Assembly (NCBI RefSeq): GCF_964186625.1
Contig: NZ_OZ075108.1
Coordinates: 620,001-684,000 of the forward strand
Reading direction: 5' to 3'
Source: Asticcacaulis sp. MM231
GTDB taxonomy: Bacteria > Pseudomonadota > Alphaproteobacteria > Caulobacterales > Caulobacteraceae
DNA length: 64,000 bases
Both the position numbers and the translations under genes were made by a program. Of the stretch, positions 26,948-34,997 are shown piece after piece; position 1 is the stretch's first letter; each line of letters starts with the position of its first letter. The notes under the pieces are model-generated. The model was not told the origin of the DNA. It did no database searches and saw only the letters and a program-made list of their open reading frames with translations.

Positions 26948-27335
26948 CGGAACAGGCACGGCTGACACCATGCGCATCATGATTGTCGAGGACAATGAAG
27001 CCCTGGCGCAGACGACCGGCTGGCTGGTCGAGATGATCGGCTATGAATACAAGCTGGCCGCAGATGCCAAGCAAGCCATCGCCACCTATGCGGACTATAG
27101 GCCGCATGTTTTCATGATCGATATCGGCCTGCCCGGCATGAACGGTTACGACCTGTGCCGCGAACTGAAATCACGTCCGGATCTGGCCAATGCCATTTTT
27201 ATCGCTCAGACCGGCTGGGGCGAAAGCGAACACCGCCGTTTGACGCAGGAAGCCGGCTTTGACCACCATCTCGTCAAGCCGCTTTATCTCGAAACCTTAG
27301 AGACAGTGCTCGCCGAAATCGCTGCCGCTAGGTAA
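26940..27335 (+). CDS. Single-domain response regulator
   Basis: 131 residues: acidic pair in IVEDNE (17-18), phospho-acceptor D61 in FMIDIGLPGMNGY, Thr in IAQTGWGE, Lys in HHLVKPL. No output domain. It closely resembles the C-terminal receiver of the preceding kinase (shared LLDIGMPGM/IDIGLPGM, IAQTGWG, AGFDHH-KP blocks), pointing to duplication. Last gene of the CheR/CheB operon; an IS630 copy begins 71 bases downstream. Confidence 0.9.
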   Translation: MADGTGTADTMRIMIVEDNEALAQTTGWLVEMIGYEYKLAADAKQAIATYADYRPHVFMIDIGLPGMNGYDLCRELKSRPDLANAIFIAQTGWGESEHRRLTQEAGFDHHLVKPLYLETLETVLAEIAAAR

Positions 27336-27365
27336 AGGTCCATCCTTGGTCGATTGCGTCGCAGT

Positions 27366-27401
27366 CGTCGCTAGTGGGTACTTTAGTACCCGCGTCGCTA
27401 G
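27366..27401. repeat. Hairpin flanked by 9-bp direct repeats next to IS630
   Basis: Direct repeats CGTCGCTAG at 27366-27374 and 27393-27401 bracket a perfect hairpin GGGTAC-TTTA-GTACCC (27376-27391). It lies between the receiver gene stop (27335) and the IS630 left end (27409). It may be the terminator region of the signalling operon or a trace of an earlier insertion. Confidence 0.45.
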
Positions 27402-27406
27402 CCGGC

Positions 27407-28546
27407 TAGTGTTGCGGAATCAACGGATGGATTCCCTTGATCTTGCAAATATGCGAGTTCTGTGTCGATGGACATGGACAAAAGGCTGTTGCTGTCGCCT
27501 GAGGCTCGGGTGCGGTTGGAAGGTTGGGTGGCGGACCGGAACACGCCGCAGAAGCTTGTTTGGCGTGCGCGGATCGTGCTGATGTGGGCGGACGCGGCGA
27601 GTTTGGCGTCGATTGTGCGGACGCTGGGCAAGACCAAGAAGACGGCCTACCGCTGGCGCGATCGTTATCTTGAGCAGGGTGTCGATGGGCTTGGGCGCGA
27701 CGCGACCCGGCCTGGCCGTAAGACGCCGTTGAGCGCCGAAGTCATTGCGCGTGTGGTCGAGATGACGCTGCGACAGAAGCCACCGGCTGCCACGCAATGG
27801 AGCGCGCGCACGCTTGCCAAGGCGGTGGGTCTGAGCCACACCAGCGTACAGCGCATTTGGAGCGCGCATGGGCTCAAGCCCCATTTGACCAAGACGTTCA
27901 AACTGTCGAACGACAAGCAGTTCGTCGAGAAGGTGACGGACGTCGTCGGTCTCTATCTTGATCCGCCGGACCGGGCACTGGTGTTCTCGGTCGATGAGAA
28001 GTCACAGATCCAGGCGCTGGACCGCACCCAACCGGGCCTGCCAATGAAGAAGGGGCGGGCGGGAACGATGACCCACGACTATAAGCGGCATGGCACGACG
28101 ACACTGTTCGCCGCCCTCGATGTCGCCACCGGCAGGGTGATCGGCGAATGCATGAAACGTCATCGGCACCAGGAATGGCTCAAATTCCTTCGACTCATCG
28201 ACCGCAGCACGCCCAAGGGCTTCGACCTGCACCTGATCGCCGACAACTATGCCACCCATAAGCATCCGGCGGTCAAAGCATGGCTGGCCAAACATCCTCG
28301 CTTCCACATGCATTTCACCCCCACTTCGGCGTCCTGGCTCAATCAGGTCGAACGCTTTTTCGGCTTGATAACAGGCGATCGCATCCGCTGCGGCGTGTTC
28401 AAGAGTGTCGCCGAACTCGAAGGCGCAATTCAAGACTATCTCGATCATCACAACGCCGATCCAAAGCCCTTCGTTTGGACCAAATCCGCTACAGACATTC
28501 TTGAAAAGGTCGCCAGGGGGCGACAGGCGTTAAAGTCACAACACTA
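27407..28546 (+). mobile_element. IS630-family insertion sequence, apparently complete
   Basis: Bounded by TA dinucleotides at 27407-27408 and 28545-28546, the target duplication typical of IS630/Tc1-mariner elements. Terminal inverted repeats begin GTGTTG(C/T)G: left GTGTTGCGGAATCAACGG from 27409, right end the complement of CACAACAC ending at 28544. The intact DDE transposase gene fills the element, so it may still be mobile. It inserted just downstream of the CheR/CheB kinase operon without breaking a gene. Confidence 0.85.
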
Positions 28547-28547
28547 G
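27462..28547 (+). CDS. IS630-family transposase
   Basis: 361 residues from a GTG at 27462 (in-frame ATGs at 27468 and 27474 are alternatives). N-terminal helix-turn-helix region (about 45-75 and 110-140, with ATQWSARTLAKAVGLSHTSVQRIW), then the catalytic DDE core: D in VFSVDEKSQIQALDR, D in LIADNYATHKH and E in SWLNQVERFFG. The linker KGRAGTMTHDYKRHGTTTLFAALD is highly typical. The stop codon TAG (28545-28547) uses the TA of the target duplication plus one flanking host base. Confidence 0.95.
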   Translation: MSMDMDKRLLLSPEARVRLEGWVADRNTPQKLVWRARIVLMWADAASLASIVRTLGKTKKTAYRWRDRYLEQGVDGLGRDATRPGRKTPLSAEVIARVVEMTLRQKPPAATQWSARTLAKAVGLSHTSVQRIWSAHGLKPHLTKTFKLSNDKQFVEKVTDVVGLYLDPPDRALVFSVDEKSQIQALDRTQPGLPMKKGRAGTMTHDYKRHGTTTLFAALDVATGRVIGECMKRHRHQEWLKFLRLIDRSTPKGFDLHLIADNYATHKHPAVKAWLAKHPRFHMHFTPTSASWLNQVERFFGLITGDRIRCGVFKSVAELEGAIQDYLDHHNADPKPFVWTKSATDILEKVARGRQALKSQH

Positions 28548-28605
28548 CACGCAACTCAAGGCTGAACCTCTACCGCATGGGCGTTTGATAAAGAAAAGAA
28601 CTCAC

Positions 28606-28625
28606 CCTCCCCTGTAGCGGGGGAG
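28606..28625. repeat. CTCCCC/GGGGAG intergenic hairpin
   Basis: CTCCCC (28607-28612) pairs with GGGGAG (28620-28625) in the 97-base gap between IS630 and the NtrY-like kinase stop. The core is shared with hairpins at 10584-10617 and inside 56282-56427, suggesting a dispersed short palindromic repeat family. Confidence 0.45.
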
Positions 28626-28644
28626 CGGGGCGACACCGTAGCCT

Positions 28645-29868
28645 CTATGCCACCCTGACCTGAAATCGGAAGCACGCACCGCCAAGCGGATCGGGCCGCA
28701 ATGCCTGAACTGGCACAAGCAACAATGCGCTGCCATGACCCTGAACGATCTGGCGGGCCAAACTCAAGCCCACGCCGGTGCCGGTCACCTTGGTCGAATA
28801 GAATGGCATAAAGACCTGATCGGCGCTCTCGGTCGGGATACCCTTGCCGGAATCCTCGACCTCGAAAACCATCACATCGCCCTCGCGTTTCAGGCGCAGA
28901 CGCACGCGCGCATCCGGCTTTTCCAGCGCCGCCTGCGCGCCATTATTGAGCAGGTTCGACACCCCCAGCCACATCTGGTCCTCGTCCATCAGCAGCGACA
29001 GGTCGGCGCCATCTGTCTCCAGCTCAAAACGCACCCCCTTGTCGGCCCACTGCGCTTCAAAACTCTCGGTCAGCACGTCCAGCCACAGACCAAGCCCGCA
29101 CGGCCGGATCACCGGTGACGGCAACCGGGTGAGCGCGCGATAGGCGTTGATAAAGTCGGTCAGCCCTTCGGTGCGGGCCACCACGCGCTCCAGCGCTTTT
29201 GCCGCCTGAGCGCGAGATTCCGGCGTGTCGTCGCCCAGCAAGTCGAGTGCGCTCTTGCTCATCGAAGCCACCGGCGTCAGGGCGTTCATCAGTTCGTGAT
29301 TCAGCACTTTCAGCAGATCGCGCAGAGCGCTGGCCTCGGCTGCGCGCACATCGGCGGAGATATCGGTCAGCACGGCCAGATGGGACAGGGCGTCCTCTTC
29401 TTCCATCTCGGCCAGATGGACGGCGAAGGTCTGGCCCTTCCATTTGATCTGGCCACTCATATGGGCCAATCCGAGAGTCGTCGCCTCGCCCAGCAGCGCC
29501 TTGCGCGCCGCCACCGGCAGGGCGTAGGAGACATCGAACAACTGCCGGGCGGCGCGGTTGACCGCGATCAACTGCCCGCTATTGGGTTGCAGCAACAAGG
29601 GCGAGGGGGTCTGGTCAAGCAGCACCTGCAGGCGCCGGCGGCTCAGTTCGGAGGTGAAGGTGGCTCCTGTCTGGCTGCGTTTCAGCAGATCGCGTCCGAA
29701 AGAGAACGCGTTATGGGTCAGTCCCATGGTGGCCAGGGTAATAGCCCCCAGGGCGCAGACCAGGGCGCTGGCATAGAGTCCCTTGGTGAAGGCCAGCCAG
29801 GCGAAGGCACCGAGCACGAAGACGCCGCCCTGACCGACCAGTGGAAGAAGGACGCGCCTATAGTCCAT
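28645..29868 (-). CDS. Sensor histidine kinase (NtrY-like, PAS-containing)
   Basis: 407 residues: two N-terminal TM helices (about 8-27 and 32-52), PAS-like domain (about 80-170, with NRAARQLFDVS), phospho-acceptor H191 in LLKVLNHELMNALTPV, and an ATPase domain with NLLNNGAQAAL, DSGKGI and GTGVGLSLARQI. The H-E-L-x-N-x-LTP box is that of NtrB/NtrY-type kinases. It overlaps its upstream regulator gene by 11 bases. That regulator carries an internal amber codon, so the kinase may lack a full-length partner. Divergent from an export operon (30533-34958), the likely target. Confidence 0.88.
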   Translation of the reverse strand: MDYRRVLLPLVGQGGVFVLGAFAWLAFTKGLYASALVCALGAITLATMGLTHNAFSFGRDLLKRSQTGATFTSELSRRRLQVLLDQTPSPLLLQPNSGQLIAVNRAARQLFDVSYALPVAARKALLGEATTLGLAHMSGQIKWKGQTFAVHLAEMEEEDALSHLAVLTDISADVRAAEASALRDLLKVLNHELMNALTPVASMSKSALDLLGDDTPESRAQAAKALERVVARTEGLTDFINAYRALTRLPSPVIRPCGLGLWLDVLTESFEAQWADKGVRFELETDGADLSLLMDEDQMWLGVSNLLNNGAQAALEKPDARVRLRLKREGDVMVFEVEDSGKGIPTESADQVFMPFYSTKVTGTGVGLSLARQIVQGHGSALLLVPVQALRPDPLGGACFRFQVRVA

Positions 29869-30415
29869 GCTTTTCCATTCGCCGGTAAAGCGCCGCGCGC
29901 GTGACGCCGAGATCCTTGGCGGCCTGGGAGATATTGAACTGGTGGCGGTTCAGCGCCTCCTTGATCAGTTCTTTTTCCGAGCGTTCCAGATTGAGATCGG
30001 CCGGCGGCACGGGCGAACTGACCGCGCGCGGTGCGGCCAGGGCTGCATGGATGCTGGCCATGAAGCGCTCATTGTTCCACGGCTTGACGACGAAATCCTG
30101 TGCCCCCATCCGCATGGCCTAAATCGCGATGCTCATGCCGGAATGGCCGGTGACCACCACCACGGGCAGGGCCGGGGTCAGCCGCATCTGCTCGGCCAGA
30201 AAATTGAGGCCGGCCTCGCCCGAGGTATCGCCGCGCCGGTAATTGAGATCGAGCAACAGGATATCAACCGGCGTGGCGGCCAGCTTTTCGCGGGCCTCTT
30301 CGGGCGATTGCGCCTTGATCAGGGTCATGCCGTGGCGCGTTAAAACCAGCCCGGCGGCGTCGAGAATATCGGCGTCGTCATCAAGAAACAGAGCGGTGCG
30401 CGGCGGCTTGGACAT
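29858..30415 (-). pseudogene. Response regulator (REC + Fis-type HTH) interrupted by an amber codon
   Basis: Read through, the frame gives about 185 residues. Residues 1-120 are a receiver with LDDDAD (11-15), D56 in ILLLDLNYRRGDTSGEAG and a Lys in DFVVKPWNN. Residues about 145-184 are a Fis-type helix-turn-helix (LIKEALNRHQFNISQAAKDLGVTRAALYRR). Codon 99 is TAG (complement of 30119-30121) where relatives have Glu in the SIAIEAMRMGAQDF stretch, a single G-to-T change. The stop yields a 98-residue truncated receiver without DNA-binding part. No ribosome-binding site favours restart at 30115. The receiver is of the type normally joined to a sigma-54 AAA+ domain, which is absent here. Confidence 0.8.
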
Positions 30416-30428
30416 GTTCGAAAACGGA

Positions 30429-30462
30429 CACTTTTGAGTGGTTATGATGCCGCATTAAGCGG
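30429..30462. promoter_or_regulatory. Two dyads in the divergent promoter region of the export operon
   Basis: CACT-TTTG-AGTG (30429-30440) and CCGC-ATTAA-GCGG (30450-30462) lie in the 117-base gap between the disrupted regulator gene and the HlyD-like gene. They are candidate operators for that Fis-type regulator; the CCGC-N5-GCGG spacing is reminiscent of RegA/PrrA-class half sites. Inference only. Confidence 0.4.
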
Positions 30463-30532
30463 TCAAAAAGCCTGAAAGTCAAATAAAAAGAGTGGTTTAT
30501 GTCTATGGCGAAACCTGTGTTAGCCTCTTATC

Positions 30533-31825
30533 ATGCCCGATAGTCTTCAAAAAACAGCCCGCACCGATCGTCTGCTCACCAAGCCCTGGTGGCGTCGCCG
30601 CCCTGTGCAGATCGGCGCGGCCGCCGCCATCGCCCTTGCCCTGACGCTGACCGCCTTCGTCTTCATGCCGGCCGCCAACACCGCGACGGTCGCCGCTGAT
30701 ACGCTCGACACCGGCGAGGTGACCATGGGCGCGTTTCAGGACTATGTCGCCCTGCGCGCCGGCGTCCTGCCGCTGGAGATCACCTATATCACCGCCGAAA
30801 CCAATGGCCGTGTCATCAGCGTGGTGGCGTCGGATGGCGCGATGGTCACGCCCGGCCAGCCGCTGGCCATGCTCGGCAATCCCGATCTGACGCTTCAGGT
30901 ATCGTCGCGCGAGGCCGATATCTCCGCTCGCCTGAGCGACACCAACAACCAGCTCATGAATCTGCAAACCTCGCAGCAGGCCAGCGAACAGGCCATCGCC
31001 GATGTCGCCTACGCCCTGCACAGGGCCGAGGAACAAATGGTGAAGTATAAGATGCTGCGCGACCATGGTGTGCTCAATGACGCCGCCGTCCAGACCTATA
31101 TCGACGAGGTTGCCTATCAGAAGCAGCGCCTGGCTGCCCTCAAGGCGACGCAGGCGCAACAGGCACAGTTCTACACAACGCAGGCGGCGCAGATTCGCGC
31201 TTCGGCCGATGATCTGCGCCGCAGCCGTGACGAGGTGCGCAATGGCCTGAACGCCCTCAACCTGACGGCGCCGGTCGAGGGCCGCCTGACGGATTTCAAC
31301 CTCAAGCCTGGCCAGGCCGTTAAGATGGGCGATCCGCTTGGTGAGGTCGACTCTGAGGGCACCTACAAGCTGAAGGCCGAGGTTGATGAGTTCTATCTGT
31401 CGCGCCTGAGCACAGGCCTGAAAGCCAATGCCAATGTGCACGGCAAGCCGGTGACGGTCCATATCAGCAAGATTTTCCCGCAGGTCAATAATGGCCGCAT
31501 CACCGTTGAGCTGGAATTCGATAACGCCATGCCGAGCGATCTCAAGCGCGGTGAAACCATCGATGTCCGCCTGTCGCTCGGCGCCACCCAACAGGCCCTG
31601 CTGGTGCCGTCCGGCGCCTGGCTCAATGACACCGGCGGCGCCTCGATCTTCGTGCTGGATGGCAGCGGCAATAAGGCCAGCCGCCGTGTTGTCACTGTCG
31701 GCCGTCGCAATCCGGAATATGTCGAAATCCTTAGTGGCCTCAAGCCCGGCGAACACGTCATCACCGGCGGCACCTCCAATTTCCTCAAAGCCCAACATCT
31801 TCGTTTAACTCAGAGCGCAAAATGA
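30533..31825 (+). CDS. HlyD-family periplasmic adaptor of an ABC exporter
   Basis: 430 residues: one TM anchor (about 27-47), biotinyl-lipoyl half (about 85-120), a long coiled-coil hairpin (120-235), second lipoyl half with LTAPVEGRLTDFNLKPGQAV, then beta-barrel and membrane-proximal domains with LLVPSGAWLNDTGGASIFVLD and ILSGLKPGEHVITGG. It couples the following ATPase and permease to the envelope. Stop and next ATG overlap by 4 bases. Probably controlled by the divergent two-component pair. No outer-membrane factor is encoded here. Confidence 0.88.
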   Translation: MPDSLQKTARTDRLLTKPWWRRRPVQIGAAAAIALALTLTAFVFMPAANTATVAADTLDTGEVTMGAFQDYVALRAGVLPLEITYITAETNGRVISVVASDGAMVTPGQPLAMLGNPDLTLQVSSREADISARLSDTNNQLMNLQTSQQASEQAIADVAYALHRAEEQMVKYKMLRDHGVLNDAAVQTYIDEVAYQKQRLAALKATQAQQAQFYTTQAAQIRASADDLRRSRDEVRNGLNALNLTAPVEGRLTDFNLKPGQAVKMGDPLGEVDSEGTYKLKAEVDEFYLSRLSTGLKANANVHGKPVTVHISKIFPQVNNGRITVELEFDNAMPSDLKRGETIDVRLSLGATQQALLVPSGAWLNDTGGASIFVLDGSGNKASRRVVTVGRRNPEYVEILSGLKPGEHVITGGTSNFLKAQHLRLTQSAK

Positions 31826-32511
31826 CCAACCTGATCGAACTCCAGAACATCACCCGTCTCTATCGTTCGGACGAGGTTGAGACCACGGCGCTGCATAATA
31901 TCTCGCTGCATATCAAGCGCGGGGAATTCGTCGCCATCATGGGGCCTTCGGGTTGCGGTAAATCGACCCTGCTCAATATCCTGGGCACCATCGATCGCCC
32001 GACATCCGGCGCCTATCTGTTTGATGGAACGGATCTCGCGAAGATGAGTGAAACCGGCCTGGCCAAACACCGCGCCCGTCATCTTGGCTTCATCTTCCAG
32101 AGCTTCAATCTGGTCGATGACCTGACCATTTATGAGAATATCGAACTGGGCCTGCTCTATCGCGGCGGCCTGAAAGGCTCGCGCCGCAAGGCGATCGAAA
32201 GCGCCATGGACAAGGTCGGAATCGCTCACCGCGCCCGCCATTTCCCGCACCAGCTTTCCGGTGGTCAGCAGCAGCGCGCCGCCATCGCCCGCGCTATAGT
32301 CGGCTCGCCCGACCTGATCCTGGCGGACGAACCGACCGGCAATCTCGACACCGAAAACGGCGCGCAGGTGATGCAGATTCTGCAAGGCCTGAATGCCGCC
32401 GGCGCCACTATCATCATGGTCACGCACTCGCAGAGCCACGCCGATCAGGCCACGCGTCAGGTCGATATCCTCGACGGCCAACTGGTCGCTTCTGTCGCGC
32501 AGGTGCTGTGA
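31822..32511 (+). CDS. ABC transporter ATPase (MacB/LolD class)
   Basis: 229 residues: Walker [10 protein letters not shown], signature LSGGQQQR, Walker [14 protein letters not shown]-loop VTHS (Ser follows His rather than the common Asp/Asn). Length and motifs are those of stand-alone ATPases serving FtsX-like permeases. Overlaps both neighbours by 4 bases, so translated as a unit with the adaptor and permease. Confidence 0.93.
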   Translation: MTNLIELQNITRLYRSDEVETTALHNISLHIKRGEFVAIMGPSGCGKSTLLNILGTIDRPTSGAYLFDGTDLAKMSETGLAKHRARHLGFIFQSFNLVDDLTIYENIELGLLYRGGLKGSRRKAIESAMDKVGIAHRARHFPHQLSGGQQQRAAIARAIVGSPDLILADEPTGNLDTENGAQVMQILQGLNAAGATIIMVTHSQSHADQATRQVDILDGQLVASVAQVL

Positions 32512-34958
32512 TGCTCAAGAGCGCCTTTACCGCCTTTTATCGCTCGTTTGTTCGTCACCCGCTCTATGCACTGCTCAACCTGCTGGGCCTGAGCTTCGGC
32601 ATCGCCGTCTTCATCGCTCTGAGCCTGCTTTACCGCTTCGAGACCTCTTACGAAAGCTGGAGCCCGGAGCGGCCGCAGATTTACATGATGGGCACGCGCT
32701 ACCATTTTCCCGGCATGAACGATGATATCCAGATGGGGTCTATGGGCGGCCTGCTGGAGGAGCTGAAAACCGCCTATCCGCAGATCGAAGGCACGCGCGA
32801 CTGGAGCGGTGATGTGATCGTCCATAAGGGCGCGGAGGTTTTCGGCGAACAGATCGAACTGGTGGACGCCAATTTCCTGACCTTCCTGAAAGTGCCGATG
32901 CTGCGGGGTGATGCGGCCACCGCTCTTGCCGAGCCGTCCCGGGTCGTGGTCAGTGAAGCGATGGCGCGCAAGTATTACGGCACCACGGATGCGATAGGCC
33001 GACCGCTGACCTTGAGCGATGTGGAAGGCTACAAGACCTATACGGTCAGCGCGGTGATTCGCGATCTGCCGAAGAATACCGATATGAAATTCGGTATTCT
33101 TCGGCTGCTGACCCCGCAACGCGCGGCCCTTGAGCCGCAGACCTGGCATCATTGGGGATCAAGCCAGCTCTTCACGTTTCTGAAGTTCAAGACGGCCACC
33201 GAAGCGAAGGCCTTCGAGACGCAGATGCCGGCCTTCACGGATCGTCAGGTGGGCAACGCCTTCGGAGCCGATGTGAAGCCGCATACCCTGCTCGAACTGA
33301 AGGTGGTCCCGCTTTCGGAAATCCATTTGCTGGATCCGAAGCTCAAGTCGGCGATCGTTTCGCTGGGTCTGGTCGGCATCGTGGCGCTGGCACTGGCGCT
33401 TATCAATTACATCAATCTGGCAACGGCGCGTGCCGGTATGCGGGCGCGCGAGGTGGCGGTACGCAAGACCCTCGGCGCTGCGCCTGCGGTCCTGCGGCTC
33501 CAGTTTCTCGGCGAGGCCGTCCTGACCATGCTTCTGGCCTTTCTGGTGGCCTTGTCAGGCGTTGAATTGAGCCTGCCCCTGATCAACAGTACGGGGGGGC
33601 TGTCTTTGTCGCTCGATTATCAGAATGATGGTGTGTGGATTCTCTCGTTGCTGGGCGCTGTGGTGGGCGCAGGGCTTCTGGCGGCGCTTTACCCGGCCTT
33701 TGTGCTGGCGGCTTTCAAACCGGCGCAGGTTCTGGCGTCCAGCCGTGCGCCGGGCGGCGGCCGCATGGGCGGTCTGGTGCGTGCGGCGCTGGCCATGGTG
33801 CAATTCACGGCCGTCGTCACGGCCTTTGTTCTGATCATGGGCTTTATCCAGCAAATCGACCATATTCAGAAGGCGGATATCGGTTTCAAGCGCGATAATG
33901 TCATGCTGATCAATGCCTTTCGCAATGTCGGGGTGAGTCAGGCCCAGCGCGACGCCTTCATGACCTCGGTCAGGGGCGTGCCGGGTGTCATCGCCGCGAG
34001 TGTCGGCAACGCGATTCCTGGTGACCAAAACACAGTCAACAGTTCTAACATTGTCAGGCCGGGGCAGTCGGATAACATCAGCCTATCGCCCACAGTGAAT
34101 TTTTCGACCGTGGGTACGGATTATTTCGAGCTGATGGGTGCGAAACTCATCGCCGGCCGCTTCTTCGACACCCAGCGCGGCGAAGACCAGATGTGGGACT
34201 GGGCGAAGATTGACAAGGAACGTGTGTACAACGTCATCATCAGTCGTAAGGCCGCGAAGTACATGGGATTCGCCACGCCACTGGCCGCGATCGGTCAGCC
34301 GGCTACCTTCAGTAATGACTATCATGTCCGTATTATCGGCGTCGTCGAAGATATGCGCTTTTACAATCCCAATGAGGCGATCCCGCCCAAGCTCTATCTG
34401 TTCGATGCCCATGCCGCCTATGCTGTGGTCGGCATGGTACGTTATCAGGGCGTATCCGAGCCGCAGATGCGCGAACGCCTGCGCGGCCTGTGGCGCCAAA
34501 TCGCACCTGGCGTGCCGTTTGAAGTGGCGTCGGTGGCTGCGAACCTCGACAAGTATTACAAGCCCGAACGCGATCGCAGCCATCTCTTCAGCATCGGCAC
34601 GGGCATCGCCGCCCTGATCGGCTGTTTCGGTCTTTACGGTCTGGCCGCCTTCAATACCTCGCGCCGTATCCGTGAAATCGGCGTGCGCAAGGTGCTCGGC
34701 GCCTCGCGGGGACAGGTTGTCAGGTTGTTGCTCCTGCAATTCCTGCGCCCTGTCGCCATCGCCAGTCTGCTGGCGTGGCCCCTCGGCGCCCTGGCCTTGC
34801 AGCACTGGCTGGCACAGTTTGATGACGCCATCTCCATGCCGTTATGGATTTTCCCGGCAGCTTCGGCGGCGGCCCTGATCATCGCCCTGATGACCGTGGC
34901 GGGCGTCGCCTTCGGTGCGGCCAGCACGGAACCCGGCAAGGCTTTGCGGCACGACTAG
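32508..34958 (+). CDS. FtsX/MacB-type ABC permease, duplicated
   Basis: 816 residues with two tandem FtsX-like halves. TM near 20-42, a periplasmic MacB_PCD domain (about 45-265), a three-helix FtsX bundle (about 285-420, with REVAVRKTLGAAPAVLRLQFLGE), a further TM and periplasmic domain (430-680), and a second three-helix bundle (690-800, with REIGVRKVLGASRGQVVRLLLLQF). The doubled layout is typical of permeases paired with HlyD-like adaptors in Bacteroidetes and Proteobacteria. The substrate is unknown (peptide or antibiotic export possible). Confidence 0.9.
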   Translation: MMLKSAFTAFYRSFVRHPLYALLNLLGLSFGIAVFIALSLLYRFETSYESWSPERPQIYMMGTRYHFPGMNDDIQMGSMGGLLEELKTAYPQIEGTRDWSGDVIVHKGAEVFGEQIELVDANFLTFLKVPMLRGDAATALAEPSRVVVSEAMARKYYGTTDAIGRPLTLSDVEGYKTYTVSAVIRDLPKNTDMKFGILRLLTPQRAALEPQTWHHWGSSQLFTFLKFKTATEAKAFETQMPAFTDRQVGNAFGADVKPHTLLELKVVPLSEIHLLDPKLKSAIVSLGLVGIVALALALINYINLATARAGMRAREVAVRKTLGAAPAVLRLQFLGEAVLTMLLAFLVALSGVELSLPLINSTGGLSLSLDYQNDGVWILSLLGAVVGAGLLAALYPAFVLAAFKPAQVLASSRAPGGGRMGGLVRAALAMVQFTAVVTAFVLIMGFIQQIDHIQKADIGFKRDNVMLINAFRNVGVSQAQRDAFMTSVRGVPGVIAASVGNAIPGDQNTVNSSNIVRPGQSDNISLSPTVNFSTVGTDYFELMGAKLIAGRFFDTQRGEDQMWDWAKIDKERVYNVIISRKAAKYMGFATPLAAIGQPATFSNDYHVRIIGVVEDMRFYNPNEAIPPKLYLFDAHAAYAVVGMVRYQGVSEPQMRERLRGLWRQIAPGVPFEVASVAANLDKYYKPERDRSHLFSIGTGIAALIGCFGLYGLAAFNTSRRIREIGVRKVLGASRGQVVRLLLLQFLRPVAIASLLAWPLGALALQHWLAQFDDAISMPLWIFPAASAAALIIALMTVAGVAFGAASTEPGKALRHD

Positions 34959-34997
34959 GGGTGATCTAACCTGACAGGGGATACTGACGGCAATGGG

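Noticed and set aside
25682..26995. 437-codon minus-strand frame in the second hybrid kinase
   Set aside because: Complement of a well-supported kinase gene; no start signals or homology.
30500..30535. Possible sigma-54 promoter (TGGC...TTAGC) before the HlyD-like gene
   Set aside because: The GG-GC spacing is wrong (not 10 bases), and the neighbouring regulator lacks an AAA+ domain.
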